Shown here one piece after another: positions 34,001-41,990 of a stretch of DNA of 64,000 bases. The stretch comes from DASYPQ01 sp036006425 (GTDB taxonomy: Bacteria > Planctomycetota > UBA1135 > GCA-002686595): NCBI GenBank assembly GCA_036006425.1, contig DASYPQ010000020.1, positions 56,283 through 120,282 on the forward strand, given 5' to 3'. The stretch's first letter is position 1, and the number at the start of each line of letters is the position of its first letter. The translations under genes were made by a program, and so were the position numbers. The notes beneath the pieces are model-generated. The model saw nothing but the letters and a program-made list of their open reading frames with translations. It had not been told where the DNA came from and searched no databases.

Positions 34001-34389
34001 ATTCCCCGCCGGACCTCTTCCTCGTCTCCGCGGCCGGTTTCCAGGTCGTCCTGACCGGCGGACAGCGCGCACGCTGCCTCGTCGAGACCGGCGACGCCGC
34101 CCAAGCCGTCGCGCACGCGCGCGCGGGCGAGGGCGGGAAGACGTTCGAGGGACTGGACCGCGGCGCGCGCTACGGATTGCGGCTCATGCTGAACCGGGCG
34201 GGGGGCCGCGCTGTCGTGGATTACCAGCGCCGCCGCGCGGCGCCGACGCCGATCGAAGGCGAGTGGAAGCGCCTGATCGAGACGCTGCAGGTCGTGCCGC
34301 GCGGCGACGACAAGAATCTCTCCGTCACCGTGCGGTCGTTCGAGTCCGTGCGCCTCTTGAAGCTTTCGATCGAAGCCGCGCGCCGCTGA
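31039..34389 (+). CDS. Membrane Ser/Thr protein kinase with a very large C-terminal region
   Basis: 1116 aa. Kinase domain at about 13-275: glycine loop GRGATGVVYRA, Lys42 in VALKVL, the catalytic loop VHRDIKPGN with Asp135, metal-binding DLG and GTPHYISPEQ. A single membrane helix lies near 298-318 (GIAAAVVAGLAGVWLVAFL). The remaining 800 residues face the periplasm: helical arginine/alanine-rich repeats, then at about 920-1110 a beta-rich module that might be a LamG/ConA-like jelly roll (LDRIEFAPNRPRVTLRFDF, LQVVPRGDDKN). No known ligand domain recognised. Probably an envelope sensor acting on the FHA activator. Confidence 0.88.
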   Translation: MKPESEAPEIPGYRIEAVLGRGATGVVYRARQVSVDRVVALKVLHRELVGARRAEQRLQREARTTARLAHPNIISAIDMGEIGGVWWYAMELVDGVSLQDRLRDGPLSEREALRLFIPLVEALQHAFERGVVHRDIKPGNILVERGGRARLVDLGLAVADDDPLLTKGGGTLGTPHYISPEQARDPRSADVQSDLWSLGATLYHAVCGRPPFEGESVAEILSAVLYARVTDPAQLAPYLSRGFSLVLRKCLTRDRAHRYATPAELLADLERVRERRSPKVARAGLDPVIRDWRPARRAAGIAAAVVAGLAGVWLVAFLAGRPTPASADAAGAPAEPDPIAAVGEAAAGPAAGLTGALARTAILEASEGLAPEARSRIAEARRRLTARLESEVWEFERTAELQLARVLADRDFAAAERMVAGGAASDLAVRVGPAKLPEAVADGFERWIGRLAERVRTERTAVLAALRSAVDLHVKEKVLPRVGALVAEGNWKAAREILTFAPRAAAEESGFPLRGLSDAEIADAIEPVRAHLDERRAALDAAWVVLDGELRAWVEKRVSDLRDGLVDRTLRDASVRLRADWDETLAARGLSVDRMPIGVPRLANEGLAKGVAALESVELKVADEDARLRLSELFADTSSMWKERRYEEIAHEFETAASESWSTAFRAQIEIPSREARRLQGLLQRAVDGVRARDGQTVTLQLGTLRFTGKLQSGADPLLDGFRMKPERGQELAFVLRGPVAGGGGPQLLPGVAVETLAGLAGTDGASPADRVLLALFRWREGDSGGAETARAAQAALGAGPLPNEDPLLAEIEHRIQVSLAGAQTPQGERRDRAQEKLRLLRLEMLEPGNRDKKLKRMKDILAFEDVLLPSELSDVRGLLAAQVLEGTPSTPSEFENAFKLPLDRIEFAPNRPRVTLRFDFGAGAPSAAGAFTPGGWSADGRGWIAPRSARTDEEMLAHAGPTLLLRDPLRIQTETFEIQLEFEQPADSPPDLFLVSAAGFQVVLTGGQRARCLVETGDAAQAVAHARAGEGGKTFEGLDRGARYGLRLMLNRAGGRAVVDYQRRRAAPTPIEGEWKRLIETLQVVPRGDDKNLSVTVRSFESVRLLKLSIEAARR

Positions 34390-34394
34390 GCTCG

Positions 34395-35912
34395 CTAGGC
34401 CGAGCCGACGGCGGACGGCGTCGCGGAGGGCGCGGCGGCTCCCGCGGGGAGTGCCGCGGGGACCTCGGTCGCCGGCTTCTCCTCGGGTCGGACCGGCATC
34501 GTGAAGCGGAACGTCGCACCTGCCCCGGGCTTCGATTCGACCCAGATCCGGCCTCCGTGGCGCTCGGCGATCTTCTTGCAGATCGCGAGGCCGATGCCGG
34601 TGCCGGAGTACTCGTGGCGCCCGTGCAGCCGCTCGAAGGGCGCGAAGATCCTCTCGGCGTGCTGCGGATCGATGCCGATGCCGTTGTCCTTCACCGAGAA
34701 CCGCCAGCCTTCGTCGGACTTCTCGACGCCGACGTGCACGCGCGGAGACTTCTCGTCGCAGAACTTCAGCGCGTTGCCGACGAGGTTCTGGAAGAGCTGG
34801 ATGAGCTGCGTCGGATCGGCGCTGACCTCGGGCAACTCGTCGAACGTGACCGCGGCGCCGGTCTCGCGGATCGCGACTTCCAGCTGGCGCAGCGCCATCG
34901 CGAGGGCCTGCGCGGCCGAGGTCTGCTCCAGCGGTTCCTTGCGCCGGCCGATCCGCGAGTACGCGAGCAGGTCGTTGATGAGCAGGCGCATGTGCGCGGC
35001 GCCCTCGATCGCGTGGCGGATCGACTCGTCCGCGTCGGCGTCGAGCTTGCCGCGGTAGTCCTCCGCGAGGATCTGGACGTGGCTCGCGACGGCGCGCAGC
35101 GGCTCCTGGAGGTCGTGCGACGCGACGTAGGCGAACCGCTCGAGCTCCGAGTTCGATCGTTCGAGCTCCTTCGAGCGCAAGGCGAGCTCGTCTTCCGACT
35201 TCGTGCGGCGCGACACCTCGGAATGCAGCTGCGAGTTCGCGTGAAAGAGCTGCGCGGCGTGGGATTCGACCTCGCGGTGCGCCGTCCGCAGGCGGTTCTC
35301 CACGGCCTGGAGCTTCAGGTTGTCGCGGCGGTTCGCCTCCATGAGCGCCGAGGCGAGGGCGGCGAGCATGCACGCGATGATCGAGACGTTGTCGAGCTGC
35401 CGGCGCTCGCGTCCGAGGTCGCCCGAGATCGCGGAAGCGCGCTGGACGAGCACGAGCGACGACTCCTGGATCGCGGCGATTCCGAGCCGCAGCTGCTCGC
35501 GCGCCTCGAACAGGCGGCTGAGGCGGCCTTCCGCGGACTCCGGGTTCCGCAGCTCCTGCTTCCCGAGCGCGAGGATGCGCCGCGCACACGCGTCCGTGCG
35601 TTCGAGCAGAGTGCCGATCTCCTCGTCCTTCGGCAGGCGCGCGACGCGTTCGGCGTACCCGCGCGCCGCGCGCGTCCAACCCTCGTCGGCGTCCGCGTCC
35701 TCGCCGCGCACGGCTTTCTCCGACAGCACTTCCTCGAGCTGGCGCAGCGAGGGCTCGAGGTCCTGGATCCTCGAGACCAGCGACACGGCGTCGTCGAGCT
35801 CCGTCTGCAGATCGCCGACCGAACGGTTCAGCCAGAGAGCCCAGATCATGAACGCGCCGACGGCGCTCACGAACGCCACGACCCAGAAACGCATGCGGTT
35901 CGATCGCTTCAT
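34395..35912 (-). CDS. Membrane histidine kinase with Cph1-like transmitter
   Basis: 505 aa. One N-terminal membrane segment (residues 9-26), an extracytoplasmic helical segment to about 160, a second hydrophobic stretch (IIACMLAALASAL), a coiled coil, then HisKA with phospho-acceptor His266 in ASHDLQEP and an HATPase with LVGNALKF, DNGIGIDP and GTGIGLAICKK. The tail is Ala/Pro-rich. It overlaps the upstream kinase gene by 4 bases (ATGA), and its transmitter is nearly the same sequence, pointing to duplication. No HAMP or PAS seen. Signal unknown. Confidence 0.88.
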   Translation of the reverse strand: MKRSNRMRFWVVAFVSAVGAFMIWALWLNRSVGDLQTELDDAVSLVSRIQDLEPSLRQLEEVLSEKAVRGEDADADEGWTRAARGYAERVARLPKDEEIGTLLERTDACARRILALGKQELRNPESAEGRLSRLFEAREQLRLGIAAIQESSLVLVQRASAISGDLGRERRQLDNVSIIACMLAALASALMEANRRDNLKLQAVENRLRTAHREVESHAAQLFHANSQLHSEVSRRTKSEDELALRSKELERSNSELERFAYVASHDLQEPLRAVASHVQILAEDYRGKLDADADESIRHAIEGAAHMRLLINDLLAYSRIGRRKEPLEQTSAAQALAMALRQLEVAIRETGAAVTFDELPEVSADPTQLIQLFQNLVGNALKFCDEKSPRVHVGVEKSDEGWRFSVKDNGIGIDPQHAERIFAPFERLHGRHEYSGTGIGLAICKKIAERHGGRIWVESKPGAGATFRFTMPVRPEEKPATEVPAALPAGAAAPSATPSAVGSA

Positions 35913-38779
35913 GAAACCTCGCTCCCGCCGGGTTCCACCGCGGCGACCTCCACCGTTCGATCCTGCTCCTCCCCGCACGAAGGAAGCGTGAAACGGAACG
36001 TCGCGCCCATCCCGGGCATCGACTCCACCCAGATCTTCCCGCCGTGCCGATCGATGATCTTCCTGCAGATCGCGAGGCCGATGCCCGTGCCCGGGTAGCG
36101 ATCGTGGGTGTGCAGGCGCTTGAACAGGCTGAAGATCCCGCCGGTGTGCTCGGGGTCGATGCCGATCCCGTTGTCGCTCACCGAGAAGAGCCACCATCCG
36201 TCCGCGCGCTGCGCGGAGACGTGCACGCGCGGCGGTTCGTCGCCGCGGAACTTGACCGCGTTGCCGACGAGGTTCTGGAACAGCTGCACGAGCTGCGTCG
36301 GATCCGCGAGGACGTCGGGCAGTTCGTCGTGCGTGACCTCGGCCGTGCCGTCGCGGATCGCCTGCTCGAGATTCCTCTGCGCGGCCTCGAGAGCCCGTTC
36401 CGACGACGTCGGTTGGAGCGGATTGGATCCCGTGCGCACGCGGGAGTAGGCGAGGTAGTCGTTGATCAGGTCGTGCATGCGCTGGGCGCCCTCGACGGCG
36501 CAGCGGATGCTCTCGTCCGCTTCGTCGTCGAGGCGGCCGCGATAGTCCTGCTCGAGGATCTGCACGTGGCTCGCCACGGCGCGCAGCGGCTCCTGCAGAT
36601 CGTGCGAAGCCACGTACGCGAACCGCTCGAGCTCGGCGTTCGAGCGCTCGAGGTCGAGCGTCCTGCGCGCGAGCTCCCGTTCCGCGCGCTTCAGGTCCGT
36701 CACGTCCTGACCGGTGCCCTGGATGCGGATCGGTTTCCCGTCGGCGTCGAGGATCACGTCGCCACGCGCCTGGAGCGTGCGGACCTCGTCGTCGGGGCGC
36801 ACGATGCGATGGTGGTGGCTGAACGGCCGGTGGTTCCGGACGGCGTAGTCGATCGCCGTCGTGAAGATCTCGCGATCCTCGGGGTGGATGCGCGACAGGA
36901 ACGCCTCGTAGTCGACAGGTGCCGCGTCCGGAGCCAGACCCTGGATCCGGCAGAGCTCGTCGCTGCACAGGAAATTGCGGCTCGCGAGGTCGAGCTCCCA
37001 GCTCCCGAGGTGCGCGATCTGTTGTGCGGCCGCGAGCCGCAGCTCGCTCGACTCGTGCTGCGCCTCGGCGCGCGCCCGCTCGGCGACCTCGTGGCGGAGA
37101 TCCGAGTTGACCTGCTGGAGCTCCGCGGTGCGCCGCGCCACGAGCTCCTCGATCGCGTCGGTCCGCCCCGTGACGACGAGCAGGAACGCCTCGAGGAGTC
37201 CGGTGAACAGGAGACCCGCCGCAAGCACGTACCACGACTGCCACGGATGGTGCGCGGGGACACGCTGGAAATCCGGCCGGAAGCGCAGCTCCCACACGCG
37301 TCCGCCGAGGGCGTAGCGCGTGGTCTTCGGCTCGGCGGCGCCGGTGCGCGCGCCGTCGGCGGCGGGAAGCGGACCGTCGAACAGCGCGCGGCCCGCGCGC
37401 TCGTCCGTCACGTCGAATAGCTGGACGCGGATCCCTTCGGCGTCTCCGCCGCGCAAGCCTTCGCGCATGATGCCGTCGATCGAGAACTCGGCCGTGGCGT
37501 AGCCCGCGAGCGTCGTGCGTCGTTCGGCGAGCGTCTCGTGCCGTTCGCCGTGCCCGTACACGGGACGGTAGACGATCAGCCCGAGCCGCGCGGCGGAGTC
37601 GTCGCCGGCGGGCCGCGCGCCGATGTGCATCGGCGGCGTCGCCGCGACGACGCCTTCGTCGCGCGCGCGCTCGAGCGCCGCCTTCCGGTCGTGGTCCGAT
37701 GTGGCGTCGAGACCGAGCGCGGCGTCCGATTTCTCGCGCGTCTCGACGTAGAACTCGGGGACGTACTCGTCGCGGACCTTCGCGGGAACGAGCGCTCCCT
37801 GCGCGTCCGCCTCGAGGATGGCGAAGGCGGGATCGACCTCGAGTCGCGCGGCGCGCACGCACCCGAGGCGTTCCGCGTCCTTGACGCGCGGGCACCAGGC
37901 CAGCACGCGGACGCTCGGGCTGCGCGAGAGGGCGTAGCGCGCGAACGTGCTGAACTCGCGCCGATCGATGCGGTGCGAGGCGTCGTAGAAGCTCCCGAGC
38001 GAGTCGAGGACCTCGAGCGAGCCGTCGAAGCTGCGCTCGATGCCGTTCGCGAGATCGTCCGTCCGGCGCTCGAAGTCCGTCGCGACGCGTTCCTTCTCGC
38101 GCGCGTCGACCTGGAGGAAGAGGACGATCGACAGCCCGAGCATCATGCCGAGCGGCACGCTCAGCGAGATCCGCCGCCGGACGCCGGCCTGCGTGCGGCC
38201 CGGGCACCAGAGCAGCGTCACCGGCGCGAAGAGCGCCGTTCCGATCGAGGCACCGACCCACCACATGCTCCAGGTGAAGAAGAGGTCCGCGCGCCCGATC
38301 CGATGGGCCGCGAAGAGCGCGAACGTCCCGACGGAGGCTGCGATCACGCCGCTGACGGGTCCGCCGAGCATCAGGAACCGCAGGACGTCCGACGCTTCGG
38401 TGAGCGCGCTCGGGTAGCCGGCGAAACGCCGGACCAGGGTCCGCGCGACGAGGGCCTGCGCCGCCGCTCCGAGGCCGACGGCGAGAGAGAGCGCGATCGA
38501 GCCGAGCAGGGCGGGGAGACTGCTCGCGTCGCATGCGACGCGGATGTCGGCCGCGAAGATGCCGAGCACGATCGCGGGCCAGACGCGCGGACCCGCGAGC
38601 AGAACGGCCGCGAGCGCGATCCCCGCCTCGGGCTGCACCGGACTCGCGGAACCGGGGGCCATCGCGAGAGGCTGCGACACCATCGCGAACGCGCAGCACG
38701 CGAGCGCCGTCGCGAGGAGCTGGCTCAGTGCGCTCCGGTCGGGGAAGCGTGATCGGAGTCGGGCGAGCGTGGGGGACAT
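35909..38779 (-). CDS. MASE1-CHASE-PAS histidine kinase
   Basis: 956 aa. The N-terminus has about eight membrane segments of the MASE1 type (residues 20-220), then a CHASE-like extracellular region (about 235-480; LAWCPRVKDAERL), a membrane helix near 515, a coiled coil, a PAS domain (IAHLGSWELDLASRNFLC to TDLKRAE) and HisKA-HATPase. The phospho-acceptor is His726 in SHDLQEPLRAV; the ATP site has DNGIGIDPEH and GTGIGLAICRK. CHASE domains bind small extracellular ligands; the ligand here is not known. It sits 21 bases downstream of the receiver gene and is translationally coupled to the kinase below. Confidence 0.9.
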   Translation of the reverse strand: MSPTLARLRSRFPDRSALSQLLATALACCAFAMVSQPLAMAPGSASPVQPEAGIALAAVLLAGPRVWPAIVLGIFAADIRVACDASSLPALLGSIALSLAVGLGAAAQALVARTLVRRFAGYPSALTEASDVLRFLMLGGPVSGVIAASVGTFALFAAHRIGRADLFFTWSMWWVGASIGTALFAPVTLLWCPGRTQAGVRRRISLSVPLGMMLGLSIVLFLQVDAREKERVATDFERRTDDLANGIERSFDGSLEVLDSLGSFYDASHRIDRREFSTFARYALSRSPSVRVLAWCPRVKDAERLGCVRAARLEVDPAFAILEADAQGALVPAKVRDEYVPEFYVETREKSDAALGLDATSDHDRKAALERARDEGVVAATPPMHIGARPAGDDSAARLGLIVYRPVYGHGERHETLAERRTTLAGYATAEFSIDGIMREGLRGGDAEGIRVQLFDVTDERAGRALFDGPLPAADGARTGAAEPKTTRYALGGRVWELRFRPDFQRVPAHHPWQSWYVLAAGLLFTGLLEAFLLVVTGRTDAIEELVARRTAELQQVNSDLRHEVAERARAEAQHESSELRLAAAQQIAHLGSWELDLASRNFLCSDELCRIQGLAPDAAPVDYEAFLSRIHPEDREIFTTAIDYAVRNHRPFSHHHRIVRPDDEVRTLQARGDVILDADGKPIRIQGTGQDVTDLKRAERELARRTLDLERSNAELERFAYVASHDLQEPLRAVASHVQILEQDYRGRLDDEADESIRCAVEGAQRMHDLINDYLAYSRVRTGSNPLQPTSSERALEAAQRNLEQAIRDGTAEVTHDELPDVLADPTQLVQLFQNLVGNAVKFRGDEPPRVHVSAQRADGWWLFSVSDNGIGIDPEHTGGIFSLFKRLHTHDRYPGTGIGLAICRKIIDRHGGKIWVESMPGMGATFRFTLPSCGEEQDRTVEVAAVEPGGSEVS

Positions 38780-38800
38780 GGGCGCTCCCGCGCGTTGGAG

Positions 38801-39226
38801 TCAGGCCGGGGGGAGCTTGACGCGACTCAACCAGAACTCCTCGATCGCGAGGATCGTCGCGGTGAACCCGTCGAGGTCGACGGGTTTCACGAGGAAGCAG
38901 TTGGCGTGGAGCTGGTAGCACGTGCGCACGTCCTCGGGTGCGAGCGACGTCGTCAGCACGACGACGGGAATCGAGCGGAGCGCCGCGTCGGCCTTGATCT
39001 CGGCGAGCACGGCGCGCCCGTCCTTCCGAGGGAGATTCAGGTCGAGGAGGATCAGGCTCGGGCGCGGGGCGTCGGCGTACTGCGCTTGTCGTTGCACGAA
39101 CGCCATCGCCTCGACCCCGTCCCGGACGACGTGCACGTTGCTCTGCACGTGGCCGCGCTGCAGCGCGCGCCGCGTCAGGCGCACGTCCGCGAGGCTGTCC
39201 TCGACGATCAGGATCTCGATCGACAT
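38801..39226 (-). CDS. Rcp1-like single-domain response regulator
   Basis: 141 aa. A lone receiver domain: acidic pocket VEDS near residue 9, phospho-acceptor Asp62 in LLDLNLPRKDG, Thr/Ser in VLTTS and Lys in FLVKPVD. It is closest in pattern to Rcp1, the partner of Cph1-type phytochrome kinases, which suits the two Cph1-like transmitters downstream. No output domain, so it probably acts by protein binding or relays phosphate. The start at 39226 was chosen because upstream codons only add an Arg-rich tail. Confidence 0.88.
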   Translation of the reverse strand: MSIEILIVEDSLADVRLTRRALQRGHVQSNVHVVRDGVEAMAFVQRQAQYADAPRPSLILLDLNLPRKDGRAVLAEIKADAALRSIPVVVLTTSLAPEDVRTCYQLHANCFLVKPVDLDGFTATILAIEEFWLSRVKLPPA

Positions 39227-39239
39227 CGGGCGGTTCGCC

Positions 39240-40028
39240 TCAGCTCTTGTGCGCGGGTTGCAAGGCCTTCTGCACGAGCGCCACGAGCGCGGCACCGTCG
39301 TACGGCTTCTCGAGGAAGCCGGCCGCGCCGAGCGCTTCGGCCTTCTCGCGCAGTCCTTCGACGCGGCTCGCGGTGATGAACACGAACGGGATCTCGGCGC
39401 TGACGCCCTCGTCGCGGAGGTCCCGGTAGATCTGCAACCCGTTGGAGTGGGGCGGAGTGATGCCGATGACGAGGAGCAGCGGCTTCTGCGATTCGATCGT
39501 CTTCGCGGCGGACGCGACGTCCTGCGCGATCAGGGCGTCGTAGCCGTCGACTCCGAGGCGCGTGGCGACCAGCTTCGCGGCGTTCTTGTCCTCGTCGACG
39601 ACGAGCACCTTCCCCTTGACGCCGCGGTTCGCGGCCGCGACCGACATCTTGTTCGTCGTGAGGGAGTTCACCATGGCTGTCTTGACGAGCGTCATGAGCT
39701 CGTCGGCGTCGTACGGCTTCTCGAGGAAGCCCACCGCTCCGAGCGCAGTCGCCTGGTCGCGGAGCCCGGGGACCTTGCTCGCCGTCAGGAAGATGACCGG
39801 CGTCGCGGAGGAACCGGTGACGTCGCGGATCTGGCGGACGGCGCGCGTGCCGCTCGAGAACGGCAGGTTGATGTCCATCACGATCAGCGAGAACGCGTGG
39901 ATCCGCGCCATCTCGACCGCGGCGGTCGCGTCGTACGCGATCAGGACCTCGTGTCCCTCGCTGCGCAGCCGGATCGAGAGTGCAGTGACGATCAGCTTGT
40001 CGTCGTCGACGACCAGAATCTTACCCAT
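39240..40028 (-). CDS. Double-receiver protein with an inactive second receiver
   Basis: 262 aa, two receiver domains. The first (1-120) is complete: VVDDDK, phospho-acceptor Asp52 in VMDINLP, LTAS and EKPYD. The second (about 138-262) keeps VVDEDK, ITAS and EKPYD, but the acceptor position reads VIGITPP, with Gly189 instead of aspartate. The two halves are clearly related and may have arisen by internal duplication. The second could act as a regulatory pseudo-receiver or dimer interface. It shares 8 bases with the hybrid kinase gene. Confidence 0.88.
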   Translation of the reverse strand: MGKILVVDDDKLIVTALSIRLRSEGHEVLIAYDATAAVEMARIHAFSLIVMDINLPFSSGTRAVRQIRDVTGSSATPVIFLTASKVPGLRDQATALGAVGFLEKPYDADELMTLVKTAMVNSLTTNKMSVAAANRGVKGKVLVVDEDKNAAKLVATRLGVDGYDALIAQDVASAAKTIESQKPLLLVIGITPPHSNGLQIYRDLRDEGVSAEIPFVFITASRVEGLREKAEALGAAGFLEKPYDGAALVALVQKALQPAHKS

Positions 40029-41292
40029 GGCTGTGGATCCCTTCGGACGGTGGAGTCGGTAGGACGGATGCGACGGGGAGGTCGAAGGTGAACGTCGTTC
40101 CCTTCCCGACCTCGCTCGTCACGGACAGTTCGCCCCCGTGGAGGCGCACGATCTCGCGGCAGATGAAGAGCCCGAGGCCGAGTCCCATGCGGCTCTGCTC
40201 GGTGCCGTCGCGGACCTGGTAGAGGCGCTCGAAGACGTTCGCGAGGTGCTCGGGAGCGATGCCCTTGCCGGTGTCGGACACGGACACGCGGATCGCGTTC
40301 GGCGTGCCCGGGCTCGGCGCCACGTCGACGACGACTTTCCCCCCGCTAGCAGTGAACTTCAGGCTGTTGTCGAAGAGGTTGCTGACGACCTGCGCGATGC
40401 GATGCGGATCGATCGCCGCGTCGGGGAGATCGGCGGCGATGCGCTGCTCGATCTCGACCCCCGCGGCCTTCGCGCGGTTCACGAATCCGGCGGCGACGCG
40501 TTGGACGAGCGCGGGAACGGCCTGGGCGCTCGGCGCGATCGAGAGCCGGCCGGTCTCCATGCGCGTGACGTCCAGGATGTCGTTCAGGCACGTCGTCATC
40601 TGGTCGCATCCCTCCTTCACGTAGCGGAGGTACTCGACCTGCGTCGGGCTGAGCTCGCCGGCGAGACCGTCGAGGAGGATCGAGACGAACTCGCGCGCCG
40701 CCGTCAGCGGCGTCTTCAGCTCGTGCGAGAGCGTGTGGTAGAAGCTCCGGATCTCGTGGTTCTTCTGCTGGAGATCCTGGTTCGCGCACTCCAGCCGCTT
40801 GCGGTGCTCTGTCAGCGCGAGCTGCAGGCGACCGCGCTCGAGCGCGTGGTCGATCGTCTTCCGCAGATTCGCGACGCTGAGGTCCGCCTTCGGCACGTAG
40901 TCGGCGGCGCCGGCTCGCATCGCCTCCGCCGCGAGTCGCTCGTCTCCCTGGCCCGTGAGCACGACGATCGAGCCCTGGAAGCCTGTCCGCCGGATCACCT
41001 CGAGGAGCTGGATCCCGTTGATCGCGCCGAGGCGGTAGTCGACGAGGACGACGTCGACCGGACGCTGCTCGAGGAGCGTGAGACCCTCCATCGCCTCCGT
41101 GCAGGTCGTGATCTCGACGTTCCACTCCGGGATCTTCCGGATCAGCCGTCGCAGGATCTCGAGGTCCGACGGGTTGTCGTCGATCGCGAGGAGCGAGAAC
41201 GTGCCGGTCGACGCGGGAACCTGGTCCGCGGATGCCTCGGCGCCGCGATCCGAACCCGAAGCGAGGGTTGCAGAGGAGGGGATGACCGTCAT
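40021..41292 (-). CDS. Hybrid histidine kinase with N-terminal receiver domain
   Basis: 423 aa. A receiver at about 33-155 (IDDNPSD, phospho-acceptor Asp85 in LVDYRLG, LTGQG, KADL), a coiled-coil linker, then HisKA with His190 in YHTLSHELKTP, and HATPase with NLFDNSLKF, DTGKGIAP and GLGLGLFICRE. No membrane segment, so it is soluble. Receiver-first hybrid kinases are often second components in phosphorelays, receiving phosphate from membrane kinases. Overlaps the next gene by 8 bases. The 92-base region upstream (41293-41384) contains no convincing promoter. Confidence 0.88.
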   Translation of the reverse strand: MTVIPSSATLASGSDRGAEASADQVPASTGTFSLLAIDDNPSDLEILRRLIRKIPEWNVEITTCTEAMEGLTLLEQRPVDVVLVDYRLGAINGIQLLEVIRRTGFQGSIVVLTGQGDERLAAEAMRAGAADYVPKADLSVANLRKTIDHALERGRLQLALTEHRKRLECANQDLQQKNHEIRSFYHTLSHELKTPLTAAREFVSILLDGLAGELSPTQVEYLRYVKEGCDQMTTCLNDILDVTRMETGRLSIAPSAQAVPALVQRVAAGFVNRAKAAGVEIEQRIAADLPDAAIDPHRIAQVVSNLFDNSLKFTASGGKVVVDVAPSPGTPNAIRVSVSDTGKGIAPEHLANVFERLYQVRDGTEQSRMGLGLGLFICREIVRLHGGELSVTSEVGKGTTFTFDLPVASVLPTPPSEGIHSHG

Positions 41293-41384
41293 GTCCGACC
41301 TTTCGCTCCCCGGCGGGTGGCCCGGGCGAATGGACGCGAACTGGATCTATCGGTGACGGCTTCGACCGAACTGAAGGTTCGCCG

Positions 41385-41990
41385 CTACGCCAGGCGCTCG
41401 ATCACCCGGCGGGCGCCGGCCAGTCGAGCGGCGCCGTCCGATCCGACGAGGTCGGCGACCGCTTCCAGCGCCTCCAGCACCTCCTCCCTGCTGGAGCCGC
41501 AGCGCACCGCACCGCGGGCGTGGCTCGCGAGCTGGCGCTCCTGTCCCAGGGCTGCCAGCGCGACGACGGCGAGGAGCTCGCGGCGATCGGCGGCGAGTCC
41601 GGGTCGCGACAGCACGCTTCCGTAGGCGTGGTCGAGGACCCAGCGCTCGAACTCGGGGTGTCCGCGCGCGAGCATCGCCCGCACGGCGCCCGAGTCGTCC
41701 GCGTAGATGCGATCGAAGAGCGCCGCGCCGCGCGCGCGGACGTCGAGCGCGCCTTCGATCTCGCCGGGCTCCGGATCGCCGAGCCCGCCCGCCGTCGCGA
41801 GGATGCCCGCCGCTTCGACCTGGCGCGGGACGCCGGCGAAGAGGTGCACCTGCAACACGGTTTCGCGCCAGCGCCGGTCCGGTTCGCCCGGGCCCGCCTG
41901 CGCGCGCAGCAGCCGCACTTCGTTCCAGTTCCCGAGCACGCAGGCGAGGAAGAGGCGCAGCAGCCGGCGGTCGGCGTCGGCGAGACTCAT
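41385..41990 (-). CDS. Carboxymuconolactone decarboxylase/AhpD-like protein
   Basis: 201 aa. Two similar halves: ETVLQVHLFAGVPRQVEA and the carboxymuconolactone-type pattern ASHARGAVRCGSSREEVLEAL. Typical AhpD proteins use a CxxC pair; here only one cysteine is seen in the expected place (RCG), so peroxidase activity is doubtful. The family is alpha-helical and includes decarboxylases and thiol oxidoreductases. The start at 41990 overlaps the psd stop (ATGA), showing coupling with phospholipid synthesis. Confidence 0.7.
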   Translation of the reverse strand: MSLADADRRLLRLFLACVLGNWNEVRLLRAQAGPGEPDRRWRETVLQVHLFAGVPRQVEAAGILATAGGLGDPEPGEIEGALDVRARGAALFDRIYADDSGAVRAMLARGHPEFERWVLDHAYGSVLSRPGLAADRRELLAVVALAALGQERQLASHARGAVRCGSSREEVLEALEAVADLVGSDGAARLAGARRVIERLA

